Positions 8,905 through 18,141 are shown, counted from the first letter of the stretch. The stretch: DNA of 35,261 nucleotides from Clostridia bacterium (GCA_900768075.1 CAAGBN010000063.1:1-35261), one strand, 5' to 3'. The notes: generated by a model not told the origin, from the sequence alone. Numbers and translations: made by a program.

Positions 8905-8940
8905 AATAAAAAATACCGGGCACCCTTAAGGGTACCCGGC
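8905..8940 (-). terminator. Terminator of the dlt-like operon
   Basis: ccgggcaccc-ttaa-gggtacccgg (8916-8939, one mismatch) is followed on the minus strand by a TATTTTTT tract. It lies 14 nt past the stop of the last operon gene. Confidence 0.88.
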
Positions 8941-8953
8941 TGATGAGGTAATT

Positions 8954-10006
8954 TTATTCTGTAACTTTTGTGATATATTCAAGGTCAGCCTGTGAGAAAT
9001 ATTTATCAACAAGCTGGTAATAAGCCTTTGAATCATTATCCCAATCGGCATAGTTTTCATCGCCTCTCTTATCTTCAAAACCGTAGTTTTCTATAAGATA
9101 GCGTGAAAGATAATCTGTAACCTTGATTGAACCGTGGAGATTTGTATGCTCTCTGTTATAGAAGTCGATTCTGTCATTTAGACCGATTTCATCAACAAGC
9201 TTATTCATATCAAGCATATCGAAGCCTCTTTCAACAACGATATCCTTAAGGGTGTTTTGCTGACCTCTCTTTGTTTTATCGGTAACAGACTGAGGTGTAA
9301 GCACAAAGAGTACCTTGACATTTTCTTCTTCACAGTAATCAAGCAAGTCGTGAATACCCGCCTCGAGCTGCTCAGAAACGGGGATTCTCTCTTCAAAATC
9401 ATAGAGAGCACCGCTGCAATCAACTGCATTGCTTATAAAGTTGTTATAGGTACTTGAGCCTTTGTACTTTTCTTCTGTTTTCTTGAAGTCAAAGGTATAA
9501 AGGTCACTCCAACGGTCGTGGAAACGGATAATCGGGAAGTAGAATTCCATTCTCTCGCCGAGAGTGTAATCACCAAGCTCTGCCATATAGTGGATCATCC
9601 TGAACTTGTTGATTGTGTTGGGATAGCCGTCAAGTACGCTGTGAATTCTGAAATTATACTGCTCTGTAACAGAAACAAGATTTACGATATAAAGAGCATC
9701 GGGCTGAGTCTTTCTGGCATCGTCAATAAGATATTTCGCAGTAAGTATTTCCTGTTTTGCGTTGGAAAGAGAATATACGGTGATGCCGTGCTCTCTGTAT
9801 GCAACTGCCGGAGTCCAGAAAGCGTAAGTCGCACTTGAGCCGAGGAAAACTGCATCAAGAGAGTTTTCTCTCTGCTTGAAAAAGCCGTCAATTCTTCTGT
9901 AGTCTCTTGTATCAACATCACCTGTCAGAAGTCCCTGAGCAGTGAAGAAACATACAGTAAATATAAGGATAAAAGCAATTACTTTAACAATTTTCTTAGC
10001 TTTCAT
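8954..10006 (-). CDS. Membrane-anchored SGNH-like protein (DltD/AlgJ-like role) of the dlt-like operon
   Basis: The 350-residue protein has one N-terminal hydrophobic helix (about residues 8-27), which would anchor it with the rest outside. The extracellular part opens with FLGSSATY, placing a nucleophile-like serine at S57, and ends with the segment NREHTNLHG (284-292), where H287 matches the C-terminal histidine of SGNH/AlgX-like folds; the usual acidic partner appears as N284. This is the layout of DltD and AlgJ-type partners that work with MBOAT acyltransferases on surface polymers. It overlaps the ligase gene by 11 nt, has its own GAGGAG site, and is last in the operon. The family assignment is by motif and context; whether it is an esterase or transferase is open. 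Confidence 0.72.
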   Translation of the reverse strand: MKAKKIVKVIAFILIFTVCFFTAQGLLTGDVDTRDYRRIDGFFKQRENSLDAVFLGSSATYAFWTPAVAYREHGITVYSLSNAKQEILTAKYLIDDARKTQPDALYIVNLVSVTEQYNFRIHSVLDGYPNTINKFRMIHYMAELGDYTLGERMEFYFPIIRFHDRWSDLYTFDFKKTEEKYKGSSTYNNFISNAVDCSGALYDFEERIPVSEQLEAGIHDLLDYCEEENVKVLFVLTPQSVTDKTKRGQQNTLKDIVVERGFDMLDMNKLVDEIGLNDRIDFYNREHTNLHGSIKVTDYLSRYLIENYGFEDKRGDENYADWDNDSKAYYQLVDKYFSQADLEYITKVTE

Positions 10007-11477
10007 TTTGACTCCTCAATGTTTTTCTTAAAAGTTTTCCGTTGAATGAACGGGGAATTTCATCGATTTCTACAATTATTGCAGGCACCTTATAAGGCTC
10101 AAGATTAGCGGCAAGATGTGCTCTGATTGAAACTGAATCAAACTTGACACCCTTCTTAACCTGAACAAAGAGCTTGGGTACGTTGCCCTTGAGTTCATCC
10201 TTGATGCCGATACAACCGCAGTCAAAAACATCGGGATGCTTCTTTGCAACGTCTTCAATTTCATCAGGTGAAACCTTGTTACCGCCAACGTTGATTACGT
10301 CACCCTTACGTCCGAGAAGAATAATATCTCCGTCTTCATCGTAATAGGCTTCGTCGTTGGAGTAGATACCGCCTTCGAAAAGCACATTGGCTGTTTCTGC
10401 CTCGTCCTTCCAATAACCGCTTGTATTCATAGGGCCGAAGGAAGCAAGAAGACCTGTATTGTTTTCAGATGATTCGATTTCATTTCTGTCATCGTCAACA
10501 ACAACGATTTTTGCATTGTATGCAGGCTTACCGATACAGTGAGGCTTATCCTTACCGTCGTTGAAATCGTAAATGCAGATGCAACCGCTTTCGGTGCTGC
10601 CGTAGAAATTATAAAGATGTGTATTCGGGAGAAGTGAACGGATAGTTATCTTGTCACCGTCTGCCAAGGGAGCTGAGCCGAACTGGATGTATCTGAGCAC
10701 ATCCTTATATTCAGCGAACTTGCCCTTTGAAAGTCTGAGAAGAACTGTAAGAGCTGTGGGTACAAGGTCGATTGAGTTAACCTTGTAGGTGTCCATAAGC
10801 TTGAAGAAGCCCATAACATTCATAACGCCTGTGCAAAGCACAACTGTTGCACCCTTGACCATATTGCCGTAATATCTTCTGAGGCCGTGCGAATGGTTCA
10901 TAGGTGAAGGAATAAGCTCTACGTTATCCTCCTGCAGAAGCACGCCGTGAATTACGTTTTCTGCAAGTGCTATATTGTTTTTATGGGAAATTACAATGCC
11001 CTTTTCCTTGCCTGTTGTACCCGTGCTGAAAAGAAGCTCTGCAATATCTTCAGCCTCGGGTAAGGTGTAATCTGCAAAAGCTTCGCTTTCATCAGCCATA
11101 AGGCAAAGTGCCGACTGAGTGGTATGCTTGATACCCTCACAATCATCAACCTCTTTAAGAGTGATTGCAAGTACCGCCTCGGCAGACTCTGCAATTCTTG
11201 CAGTTTTGTCCCATGCACAGTTACGCTCAACAGGCACAAAAACTGCACCGATAAGCTGAATAGCAAGCTGTGTAGCAAGAAACTCCACTGTCTGAGAAGC
11301 CTCTATTACTACCTTATCGCCTTTTTCTAAGCCCATAGCTCTGAGAGCTGCAGCCATACGGCAGATTTCAGCCTTATATTCGGCATATGTCACAGCACGC
11401 TTTTCGTCTGCAAGACAAAGCTTCTGGGGCTGTGTTTCACTGTAGCTGAAAACAGCTTCAACAACGGATCTGAACAT
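9996..11477 (-). CDS. AMP-forming acid-carrier-protein ligase (DltA-like role)
   Basis: This 493-residue member of the ANL (adenylate-forming) superfamily has the phosphate loop STGTTGKEKG (151-160), YGSTE (292-296), the ATP-ribose aspartate in YSNDEA (D375), the hinge region GRKGD (389-393) and the C-terminal catalytic lysine in FNGK (K481). It activates a carboxylic acid with ATP and should pass it to a thiol. Its ~490-residue length and the carrier gene two positions upstream suggest transfer to the phosphopantetheine arm of that carrier, as DltA does with DltC. The acid is unknown. A CGGAGG site precedes the ATG, and the gene begins 20 nt after the transporter stop. Confidence 0.88.
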   Translation of the reverse strand: MFRSVVEAVFSYSETQPQKLCLADEKRAVTYAEYKAEICRMAAALRAMGLEKGDKVVIEASQTVEFLATQLAIQLIGAVFVPVERNCAWDKTARIAESAEAVLAITLKEVDDCEGIKHTTQSALCLMADESEAFADYTLPEAEDIAELLFSTGTTGKEKGIVISHKNNIALAENVIHGVLLQEDNVELIPSPMNHSHGLRRYYGNMVKGATVVLCTGVMNVMGFFKLMDTYKVNSIDLVPTALTVLLRLSKGKFAEYKDVLRYIQFGSAPLADGDKITIRSLLPNTHLYNFYGSTESGCICIYDFNDGKDKPHCIGKPAYNAKIVVVDDDRNEIESSENNTGLLASFGPMNTSGYWKDEAETANVLFEGGIYSNDEAYYDEDGDIILLGRKGDVINVGGNKVSPDEIEDVAKKHPDVFDCGCIGIKDELKGNVPKLFVQVKKGVKFDSVSIRAHLAANLEPYKVPAIIVEIDEIPRSFNGKLLRKTLRSQNES

Positions 11478-11497
11478 TGTATTTTACCTCCGGGAAA

Positions 11498-12922
11498 TCA
11501 GACTGTACTGAATAAGGGCCAATAGTTAAGAAGCAGATAAGCAGTGATACTCATAAGAGCAACAACTATAACTGTCATCATTACGCCCTCTTTGAACATA
11601 AACTTCGGCTTTAAACCGTAACCTACGGGAATAGCTCTGATTGAAGTCGGGAGCATATATGAAAGGTTTACACCGATAGATGCTATGTATACATAAGGAA
11701 TGGGATCCTTGCCCATACCGTTTACGATGCTGATAACAATGGGGATTGCAACAGCAGCTGTGGCGGTGTTACTTGTAACGTCGGAAAGGAGAATGGTGAA
11801 GAGCACGATAATGAATACGATAAGGAAGCCTTCACCGAGATTTGCAGCTGAAACTGCAGCACCGATAGCATCTGCAGCACCGCTCTTGTTGATAAGGGTA
11901 CCGAGTGCCATACCGCCGGCAAATATGTAAATAAGGTCCCAGATAATTTTGCCCTGTACTGTCTTCCACTTCATAAGGCGCTCACCGTCACCCTTCTTAA
12001 CGAGGAATGAAAGAATTGCACAGATGATGAAAACATAAGCGGGCTTGAGACCGGGAAGATAATCCTGATAGAACTGTCTTGTAAATGCAAGAGTAGTTGC
12101 TATAGCAAAAAGAGCAAAAGAGATTTTCTCTTCCTTTGTCATCTTGGGCATTTCACTGTAAACCTTGGCAAAGTACTCTTTTGAGCCTGCAAGTCTTGCA
12201 CCTTTTTTACAGTGTCTGATAAGAAGGAATGCGATATTGCTCACTACAAGCACAACCATAATGGGTAGGAATCTTACTACCCATGAGGTATACATATATT
12301 CCTCACCTGTAAGCTGTTCAATATAGTCAACAGTTACAAGGTTCATAGCACCGCCGAGAGGTGTTGCAAGACCGCCTACACCTGCAGCGTATGCAATAGT
12401 GAGAAGAATAAGTGAGCCGTTTTTGCTTTCTCCGATATCCTCTTCACCGATAAACTTAAGCATTGAAACGGCAATGGGTGTAATTGTGGCACAAACAACC
12501 GCATTGGGAAGAACAGCCGAAAGAGCGGCTGAAAGCAGGAACCAGAAAACTATCTGAGTGCTGAGCTTACCGCCAACAAGAGAAAGGCACTTAGCGGCAA
12601 TTCTCCTGTCAAGACCGGTGATTTCCCATGATACATTGATAATTGATGCACCAAGGAGAAGAAGGATAGTCTCTGAGGCATAGTTTGAAATAACCTGAGA
12701 CATATCTGTAATATTGAAAAGAGCATTGACTGCGATAGGCAGGAATGCTGTTACAGCATAATCAATAGGACCTGTCACCCACCAGAGAGCCATCCAGGCA
12801 ACTGTACCGATAGCACCTCTTGCTTCGGCTGTTGCAAACATTGTTTCAGGTAAAAAGAAATAACAAAGGAAAAACAGTACGGGTCCTAAAAGTAAAAATA
12901 ATAAATTTCTTTTGTTTTTCAT
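11498..12922 (-). CDS. DASS/SLC13-family anion (carboxylate) transporter inside the dlt-like operon
   Basis: The 474-residue protein is strongly hydrophobic throughout (roughly 11 helices), matching the divalent anion:sodium symporter family. It has GGLATPLGGAMNLV (183-196) and the second-repeat SNT motif in DVTSNTATAA (SNT at 384-386). In the first repeat the equivalent position appears to be PNA (139-141) instead of SNT, which may alter cation or substrate binding. The start at 12922 is preferred: it is 2 nt after the carrier stop, with GAGGAG upstream inside the carrier gene; an in-frame ATG at 12952 lies within the carrier. Members move di- and tricarboxylates, sulfate and similar anions. 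Its place between carrier and ligase suggests it imports the acid that the ligase activates. Confidence 0.85.
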   Translation of the reverse strand: MKNKRNLLFLLLGPVLFFLCYFFLPETMFATAEARGAIGTVAWMALWWVTGPIDYAVTAFLPIAVNALFNITDMSQVISNYASETILLLLGASIINVSWEITGLDRRIAAKCLSLVGGKLSTQIVFWFLLSAALSAVLPNAVVCATITPIAVSMLKFIGEEDIGESKNGSLILLTIAYAAGVGGLATPLGGAMNLVTVDYIEQLTGEEYMYTSWVVRFLPIMVVLVVSNIAFLLIRHCKKGARLAGSKEYFAKVYSEMPKMTKEEKISFALFAIATTLAFTRQFYQDYLPGLKPAYVFIICAILSFLVKKGDGERLMKWKTVQGKIIWDLIYIFAGGMALGTLINKSGAADAIGAAVSAANLGEGFLIVFIIVLFTILLSDVTSNTATAAVAIPIVISIVNGMGKDPIPYVYIASIGVNLSYMLPTSIRAIPVGYGLKPKFMFKEGVMMTVIVVALMSITAYLLLNYWPLFSTV

Positions 12923-12924
12923 AA

Positions 12925-13146
12925 TTACATTAACTCCTCTACCATTTCCCACATAGTTTCCACTGACTGGAAGTAGTTGGGCTGAATGTATTCCATTGTA
13001 ACTGAAATATCAAAGGTTTCTTCAAGCTTTGAAATGATTGTTACAACGTCAACTGAATCGATGATACCGTCGTCATAAAGGCTTGACTCGTTATCAAAGT
13101 CAATGTCGGGATAGATTTCCAATAAAGCGTTTCTGAGTTCGTCCAT
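12925..13146 (-). CDS. Acyl carrier protein of the dlt-like operon (DltC-like)
   Basis: This 73-residue acidic protein has the helix-2 motif DDGIIDSVDVV, with Ser31 as the expected 4'-phosphopantetheine site. The DGIIDS form resembles DltC (DGLLDS) more than the fatty-acid ACP motif (DSLD), which suggests a dedicated carrier rather than lipid synthesis. GAGGT precedes the ATG; it begins 25 nt after the MBOAT gene and ends 2 nt before the transporter start. A phosphopantetheinyl transferase is needed but is not encoded in the window. Confidence 0.92.
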   Translation of the reverse strand: MDELRNALLEIYPDIDFDNESSLYDDGIIDSVDVVTIISKLEETFDISVTMEYIQPNYFQSVETMWEMVEELM

Positions 13147-13171
13147 AATTTTTTACCTCACTTTTTTAATT

Positions 13172-14749
13172 TTAGAACTGTTCATATATAAATGTGCTTG
13201 CATCATAACCGGGTCCGTAGATACCGAAAATGATTACAGCAAAAATACCTAAGAAAACAATCAGCCATCTGAACACGATACCCTGCTTTGCAAGCTCCTG
13301 TCTGACTGACATTCTTTCCTGAAGCATATCAACGCCCCAAAGAATAAGAATAGCGAAAATAACAAATACAAAGTTTTTCCAATCAAGTCCGTAATTGAAG
13401 ATTGCATCACCTGCAATATACTTCATATGAAGACCTGAGAACATACTGATGAATATCTTAAGAGCAGCCTTGAGACCGGGCGCTCTGAAAAATACTCGGC
13501 CGATACAGCAGATAATAAAGGTTCTTGCCATCTGCCAGAGCTTCCATGAGAATGACTCTGTATCAATTCCCATCTTTTCATTGAACTTCTTACAAAGAGG
13601 CTCGAATACAGTGCCTGCAATCATAATTGCCGCATAGAACAGACCCCATGCAACATAGTTCCAGGACGCACCGTGCCAGGTACCTGTTGTAACCCATACA
13701 ATGAAAATCGGGAAGCAGGAAGCGAAAAGCTCTGCGAACTTCTTGCTTTTTGAGCCCTTCTTGACCTTCTTGACTAACTTGCTGACAGATATGGGATAGT
13801 AGATATAATCCTTGAACCACTCACCCAGAGACATATGCCATCTTCTCCAGAATTCGGGGATATTCTTTGAGAAGTAGGGATGGTCAAAGTTTTTCTGAAG
13901 CTTGATACCGAGCATTTCAGATACACCTGATACGATATCGATACAGCCTGAGAAGTCAGCGTAAATCTGAATTGAATACATCACAGTTGCGATGATGAGT
14001 ATCAGACCTGCATAGTCTTTATAGTCACCGTAAATCTCACTTACGAAAAGGTTGAGACGGTCAGCAATAACAAGCTTTTTGAAAAGACCCCATATAACAA
14101 GCTGAGCACCGCTTGTAACCTTGGCACCGTCAAAGGCGATACCGTTTTCTGGAATCTGAGCAATAAAGCGGTTATATCTGTCAATGGGACCCTGCACAAC
14201 GTGAGGGAAGTAAGTCAGATACACAGCATAGTTGAGAAATGAAGTTTCAGCTTTATATCGTTTCCAATAAATATCGAGAACGTAGCTTACAGCCATAAAT
14301 GTGTAGAATGAAACACCGAGAGGTACTATCATCTTGAACATTTCAAGCTGTGGCAGATTAACTGCAGACAGCACTCCGTTGACATTTGAAAGGATGAAAG
14401 TTGTATACTTGCAGATAACAAGCAATCCCACAGCCACAACAAGAGATATTGTCAGTGATTTTTTTGCTTTAGCCTTACACTCAGCCTTGACTTTTTTCTT
14501 TTCTGCAACAACAGTACAATCTTTCAGAAGTAAAGCTTCTTTTTCATATATCTTACCCATTGACTTTCCTGCAAAAAATGTTGCAATTAAAGTCACAGCC
14601 ATAAAGGGCAGATATTTCAAGCCGGCATAGATATAGAAAAACAGGTTAGCTGCAAGAAGAATATATTTCTGAATCTTTCTCGGACAGACGTAATAGAGCA
14701 AAACTACTATTCCTGAAAACAACAGAAAAGAAAAGGTTTGATAACTCAT
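13172..14749 (-). CDS. MBOAT-family O-acyltransferase (DltB/AlgI-like), first gene of the dlt-like operon
   Basis: The 525-residue polytopic membrane protein carries the MBOAT signature: FWRRWHMSLGEWFKDYIYYP around residue 300 (H305) and GTWHGASWN with the conserved catalytic histidine H359. A lysine-rich cytoplasmic loop (about residues 80-98) interrupts the early helices. By family knowledge it passes an acyl group from a cytoplasmic thioester donor across the membrane to a polymer outside. I start at 14749 (MSYQTF), with GAGGT upstream; an ATG three codons earlier (14758) sits too close to that site. It leads the operon with carrier, transporter, ligase and SGNH protein. Confidence 0.92.
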   Translation of the reverse strand: MSYQTFSFLLFSGIVVLLYYVCPRKIQKYILLAANLFFYIYAGLKYLPFMAVTLIATFFAGKSMGKIYEKEALLLKDCTVVAEKKKVKAECKAKAKKSLTISLVVAVGLLVICKYTTFILSNVNGVLSAVNLPQLEMFKMIVPLGVSFYTFMAVSYVLDIYWKRYKAETSFLNYAVYLTYFPHVVQGPIDRYNRFIAQIPENGIAFDGAKVTSGAQLVIWGLFKKLVIADRLNLFVSEIYGDYKDYAGLILIIATVMYSIQIYADFSGCIDIVSGVSEMLGIKLQKNFDHPYFSKNIPEFWRRWHMSLGEWFKDYIYYPISVSKLVKKVKKGSKSKKFAELFASCFPIFIVWVTTGTWHGASWNYVAWGLFYAAIMIAGTVFEPLCKKFNEKMGIDTESFSWKLWQMARTFIICCIGRVFFRAPGLKAALKIFISMFSGLHMKYIAGDAIFNYGLDWKNFVFVIFAILILWGVDMLQERMSVRQELAKQGIVFRWLIVFLGIFAVIIFGIYGPGYDASTFIYEQF

Positions 14750-14824
14750 TTTCCACATTACCTCACTTTCTTTTTTGATAATTTGAGTTTTTACTACATA
14801 ACCTATAATATAATACTATTTTTC

Positions 14825-14852
14825 TGTATAATTTTTGTGTTCTAATTGTTAA
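14825..14852 (-). promoter_or_regulatory. Possible promoter of the dlt-like operon
   Basis: On the minus strand TTAACA (14847-14852), a 16-nt spacer and TATACA (14825-14830) make a moderate promoter upstream of the MBOAT gene. The region is very AT-rich, so other pairings are possible. Confidence 0.4.
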
Positions 14853-14914
14853 CTACGTGTGAACGTGATTATAAATTGCACAACCATATTGAAACTGAAT
14901 TGTCTATTTTTACC

Positions 14915-14951
14915 ATAAAAACCCCGATATACTACACATAGCATATCGGGG
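14915..14951 (-). terminator. Terminator between the two surface-acylation operons
   Basis: ccccgatat (14922-14930) pairs with atatcgggg (14943-14951) across a 12-nt loop, followed on the minus strand by TTTTTATGG. It lies just past the stop of the DHHW gene at 14959 and separates that operon from the dlt-like one. Confidence 0.85.
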
Positions 14952-14958
14952 CAGAAAT

Positions 14959-16194
14959 TTAACTTTCAAGACAGGGTATAAGGGAATTATCCTCAAGCAG
15001 AGTGTTGAGGTTATAGAGATACAGCATATGTGTAAACTCATTTTCCTTTATTATACTGTCGAGACTGTCGGTGAGATATCTCGGGTCAATGACAACTATC
15101 TTGCTGAAATATGGTGTCAGCATAGGTATCATACAGTTGGCATATGAATCCTTTATAAGAAGAAGACTCTTATTTGTGGAAGCAACTGTTGAAATTATAA
15201 CCTTATCATAGTTACCGCCGAGGAACACCTCGTACTGATTTTTCGTTTCAAGCTTGTCGGCAAAGAAAAGCGAAGCTGTTTTTTCACCTGAGGACTCAAA
15301 ATATGCAACATAAGTACCTTCAGAATCTTTTGGCACGCAGATTTCGATTTTGTCAGTAGTACCGTGCACTCCTGAGGTGGAGGCAAGAGTACCCTCAAAG
15401 GTAGTTGATACCTCGAAGAAATCATATTTTTTGTCGATTTCTTTCTTGCTGCTTTCGAGACCCCACTGAACACATATTTCCTTGAAAAGAAGATATGCAC
15501 CGCGAGTGGTCCAATGGTGGTCAGTTTTGTAATAAAGCTGAGTCTTGTCAGCATTCTTCTTAAGAAGTGATGCGGCTGACAGCCAGAGCATATTATCGGA
15601 AGCTGTTTTCTTACGCAAAGAGTTAATCTGCTTATTCTGTAAGGGTAGCTCGAGATATTTCGGCAGATAGTCCGAATAGACATAGGTTGAATTCGGTGCA
15701 AGCAGAAAAGCTGTTTTAAGGTCACTGTGACTGTCGCTGAATTTTTTGACAGCCTTGCTTAATTTTTTGACTCTGTCAGCTTCATATGCAGTCTGAGAAT
15801 CAAAAAGGAAGCCATCCTTACCTATATATACACCGTTTTCCTCGTTTTTGCCGAAGATTCTGTCAACAAAGGTTTTAGCTGATATTACACAGTCTCTGAA
15901 AGGAAACTGATCTGTAAGATAGGTTTCAAAGTCTTTCATAAAGCTTCCGTCTGCAACAGATGAAACCGTAAGCTTCGGGAATGTCGCAAGGACTCTGTTT
16001 TCACTCTCAGAAAAGCTTTTATCCTCTGAAAGGATGTGAAGACCTAACATACCGAAAATAACAAGACAAAACAGCCATATCATAACAATACTGATAACGG
16101 CACCCTTTTTCTTGAGACTGTTATATCTGAAGTCGTAATATTCTTCTGTATTTTCTGATTCTTCAGTGAAGATATCCTGATTATCTGTGTTCAT
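14959..16194 (-). CDS. DHHW-family (AlgJ/AlgX-like) surface acylation protein
   Basis: The 411-residue protein has a cytoplasmic N-terminus, one hydrophobic helix (about 32-54) and an extracellular domain. That domain starts with SESENRVLATFP (62-73) and DQFPFRD, typical for the family, and contains the eponymous DHHW at 225-228 and a C-terminal KDSYA (348-352) that supplies the SGNH-like serine. DHHW/AlgJ proteins act with an MBOAT partner to O-acetylate exported polysaccharides. The MBOAT gene is 20 nt upstream and AGGGTGA precedes the ATG. It is the last gene of its operon. The polymer substrate is unknown. Confidence 0.88.
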   Translation of the reverse strand: MNTDNQDIFTEESENTEEYYDFRYNSLKKKGAVISIVMIWLFCLVIFGMLGLHILSEDKSFSESENRVLATFPKLTVSSVADGSFMKDFETYLTDQFPFRDCVISAKTFVDRIFGKNEENGVYIGKDGFLFDSQTAYEADRVKKLSKAVKKFSDSHSDLKTAFLLAPNSTYVYSDYLPKYLELPLQNKQINSLRKKTASDNMLWLSAASLLKKNADKTQLYYKTDHHWTTRGAYLLFKEICVQWGLESSKKEIDKKYDFFEVSTTFEGTLASTSGVHGTTDKIEICVPKDSEGTYVAYFESSGEKTASLFFADKLETKNQYEVFLGGNYDKVIISTVASTNKSLLLIKDSYANCMIPMLTPYFSKIVVIDPRYLTDSLDSIIKENEFTHMLYLYNLNTLLEDNSLIPCLES

Positions 16195-16214
16195 AATTGT
16201 TTATTCACCCTGAA

Positions 16215-17630
16215 TTAAAATCTGAAATAAAGGAATGGGTTGTAGGTTTCACTTACAAGATAAGCGATGCTGAGCATAAAGATGATAAAGTACATCACAC
16301 ATTTACCTGTCTTATAAGCTCTTGTTTCTTCTCGGGTAGATATCATATCAAAGACACCTGCCGCACTAAGACCCATAGCAAAAATTGCAAAGGTGTTTTC
16401 ACTTAAGAGATATTTTGCCTGAGAGTCAATAAAGCCACCTTCACCGAAGCCTGTAAGAGCACCGATGAACTCCCCTGCCTGAGCGATGTTTTCGCTTGAG
16501 AAGAAGACCCAGCCTATCATAACCACTATAAGAGTACCGATATGTCTGAGAGGTGTCGGTATATTCTCGAGCACATCCTTAAGCACATATTTTTCGAGTA
16601 TGAGCAATACACCGTAGAACATACCCCAGGCTATAAAGTTCCATGCAGCACCGTGCCACATACCTGTGAGAGACCATACAATAAAGATGTTGATTATGGT
16701 ACGTGTAAGACCCTTTCTGTTACCGCCGAGAGGAATATAGACATAGTCTCTGAACCAACTGCTGAGACTTATATGCCAACGTCTCCAGAAATCTGTGATG
16801 CTCTTTGCCTTATAGGGGAAATTGAAGTTCTGCACAAATTCGAAGCCGAACATTTTACCAAGACCCACAGCCATATCACTGTAACCGCTGAAGTCGAAAT
16901 AAATCTGCAGTGTATAGCAGATAATACAAATCCAGGCTGTAATGACAGAGGTATTACCGATGCCACCTGCCATAATATCACTGTAAACTGCACCGATAGA
17001 ATTGGCGAAAAGCACCTTTTTGCCGAGACCTCTGATGAAGTAAATAACACCGTCATAGAAATTGTCTATAGTAACCGTTCTGTTCTCAAGCTGTTTTTCA
17101 ATATCCTTATACTGAACAATAGGACCTGCAATAAGCTGAGGGAACATAGAGATATATGCCGCGAAGTTGACAATCTTTGTCTGAGCTCTTACCTTGCTGT
17201 TATAGACATCAATTACATAAGAGAGAATCTGGAAGGTATAGAAAGAAATACCTACAGGCAAGGGCAGAGGATCATACTCTATCTCAAGACCTAAGGCTGC
17301 ATTGAGGTTGTCTGCAATAAAGCCCGAATACTTGAAAAAGCCAAGCATAAACAGATTGAAAACCACACCGAAAACAAGTAACGCCTTCATTCTCTTACGG
17401 TCGTTGCGATAATTTTCCATATCAAGACCCAGGTGGAAGTTAAACAGTATGCTAAGACACATAAGCACAATGTAAACAGGCTCACCCCAGGCATAGAAAA
17501 TCAGACTGGCAATGCACAATATTAAATTTTTACGTGAAATATCTTTTTCCTCGTTGCGACCCGGGATGAAATAAAGAATCATCGTTATCGGGAAAAACAC
17601 AAAGAGGAAAACAGCACTGCTGAATACCAT
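16215..17630 (-). CDS. MBOAT-family O-acyltransferase (AlgI-like), second copy
   Basis: The 471-residue polytopic protein has the AlgI-type pattern: PVGISFYTFQ (125-134), DFSGYSDMAVG (246-256), FWRRWHISLSSWFRDYVYIP (281-300, H286) and GMWHGAAWN with catalytic H326. AlgI-type MBOATs carry acetyl groups across the membrane for polysaccharide O-acetylation. It differs clearly in sequence from the MBOAT at 13172, so it is not a recent duplicate. It sits between DUF4358 and DHHW genes in an operon with no carrier or ligase, so it probably uses acetyl-CoA while the other uses the dedicated carrier (inference). AAGGT lies upstream of the start. Confidence 0.92.
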   Translation of the reverse strand: MVFSSAVFLFVFFPITMILYFIPGRNEEKDISRKNLILCIASLIFYAWGEPVYIVLMCLSILFNFHLGLDMENYRNDRKRMKALLVFGVVFNLFMLGFFKYSGFIADNLNAALGLEIEYDPLPLPVGISFYTFQILSYVIDVYNSKVRAQTKIVNFAAYISMFPQLIAGPIVQYKDIEKQLENRTVTIDNFYDGVIYFIRGLGKKVLFANSIGAVYSDIMAGGIGNTSVITAWICIICYTLQIYFDFSGYSDMAVGLGKMFGFEFVQNFNFPYKAKSITDFWRRWHISLSSWFRDYVYIPLGGNRKGLTRTIINIFIVWSLTGMWHGAAWNFIAWGMFYGVLLILEKYVLKDVLENIPTPLRHIGTLIVVMIGWVFFSSENIAQAGEFIGALTGFGEGGFIDSQAKYLLSENTFAIFAMGLSAAGVFDMISTREETRAYKTGKCVMYFIIFMLSIAYLVSETYNPFLYFRF

Positions 17631-17667
17631 TATCTTACCTTAAAAGTCCCCGTCGGGACATCCTTCT

Positions 17668-18141
17668 TTATCTGATTATTTCAATAAATGTCGAAAGAGC
17701 ATCTGCACTGTCATTTCCGACAGCATAGAATATAAAGCCGTCTTTATATGTCAGCTCATAATTTTTCAGAAGAGCACTCTGCTCAGGGGCATAGCCCTCA
17801 AAAAGCACCTGCTTATCTTTTACTCTTGACTCAATTTTTTCTAAAATATCATCTGCCTTAACGCCCTCTGTAAGCTTTATAACAAGCAGCTCATCCACGG
17901 TCATAACCGAGTCGCTTGCATAATAGGCAAAGGAATCAACACCTGCAAAATCTATGCCGAATTCTTGTTTGACTTTGTTCTTTTTAAAGGACGATAACTC
18001 ATCCGTATTTATTTCAGCAGACACGGCATTGATGACATCGTCCACAGTTTTGTCACTGTAATTGCCGTCGTTAGAAATTATAAAAATGAAGCATATCAAG
18101 AAAACAACACAAATTATCTCTGTAATTCTGTGTTTATTCAT
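17668..18141 (-). CDS. DUF4358-family exported protein
   Basis: This 157-residue protein has an N-terminal hydrophobic helix (about 8-23) and a small extracellular domain with the DUF4358 pattern: FGIDFAGVDSFAYYASDSVM, VDELLVIKL and FEGYAPEQSALL. The function is unknown. In Clostridia the family commonly lies beside MBOAT and SGNH/DHHW genes, as here. It overlaps the upstream SGNH gene by 4 nt (ATGA), indicating coupled translation. Confidence 0.82.
   Translation of the reverse strand: MNKHRITEIICVVFLICFIFIISNDGNYSDKTVDDVINAVSAEINTDELSSFKKNKVKQEFGIDFAGVDSFAYYASDSVMTVDELLVIKLTEGVKADDILEKIESRVKDKQVLFEGYAPEQSALLKNYELTYKDGFIFYAVGNDSADALSTFIEIIR

Noticed and set aside
15195..15725. 176-codon open frame on the minus strand
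   Set aside because: It is another frame of the DHHW gene on the same strand, with no start context and no recognisable domain.
16542..17294. 250-codon open frame on the plus strand
   Set aside because: It lies entirely antisense to the well-supported MBOAT gene, has no ribosome site and gives no family-like sequence.
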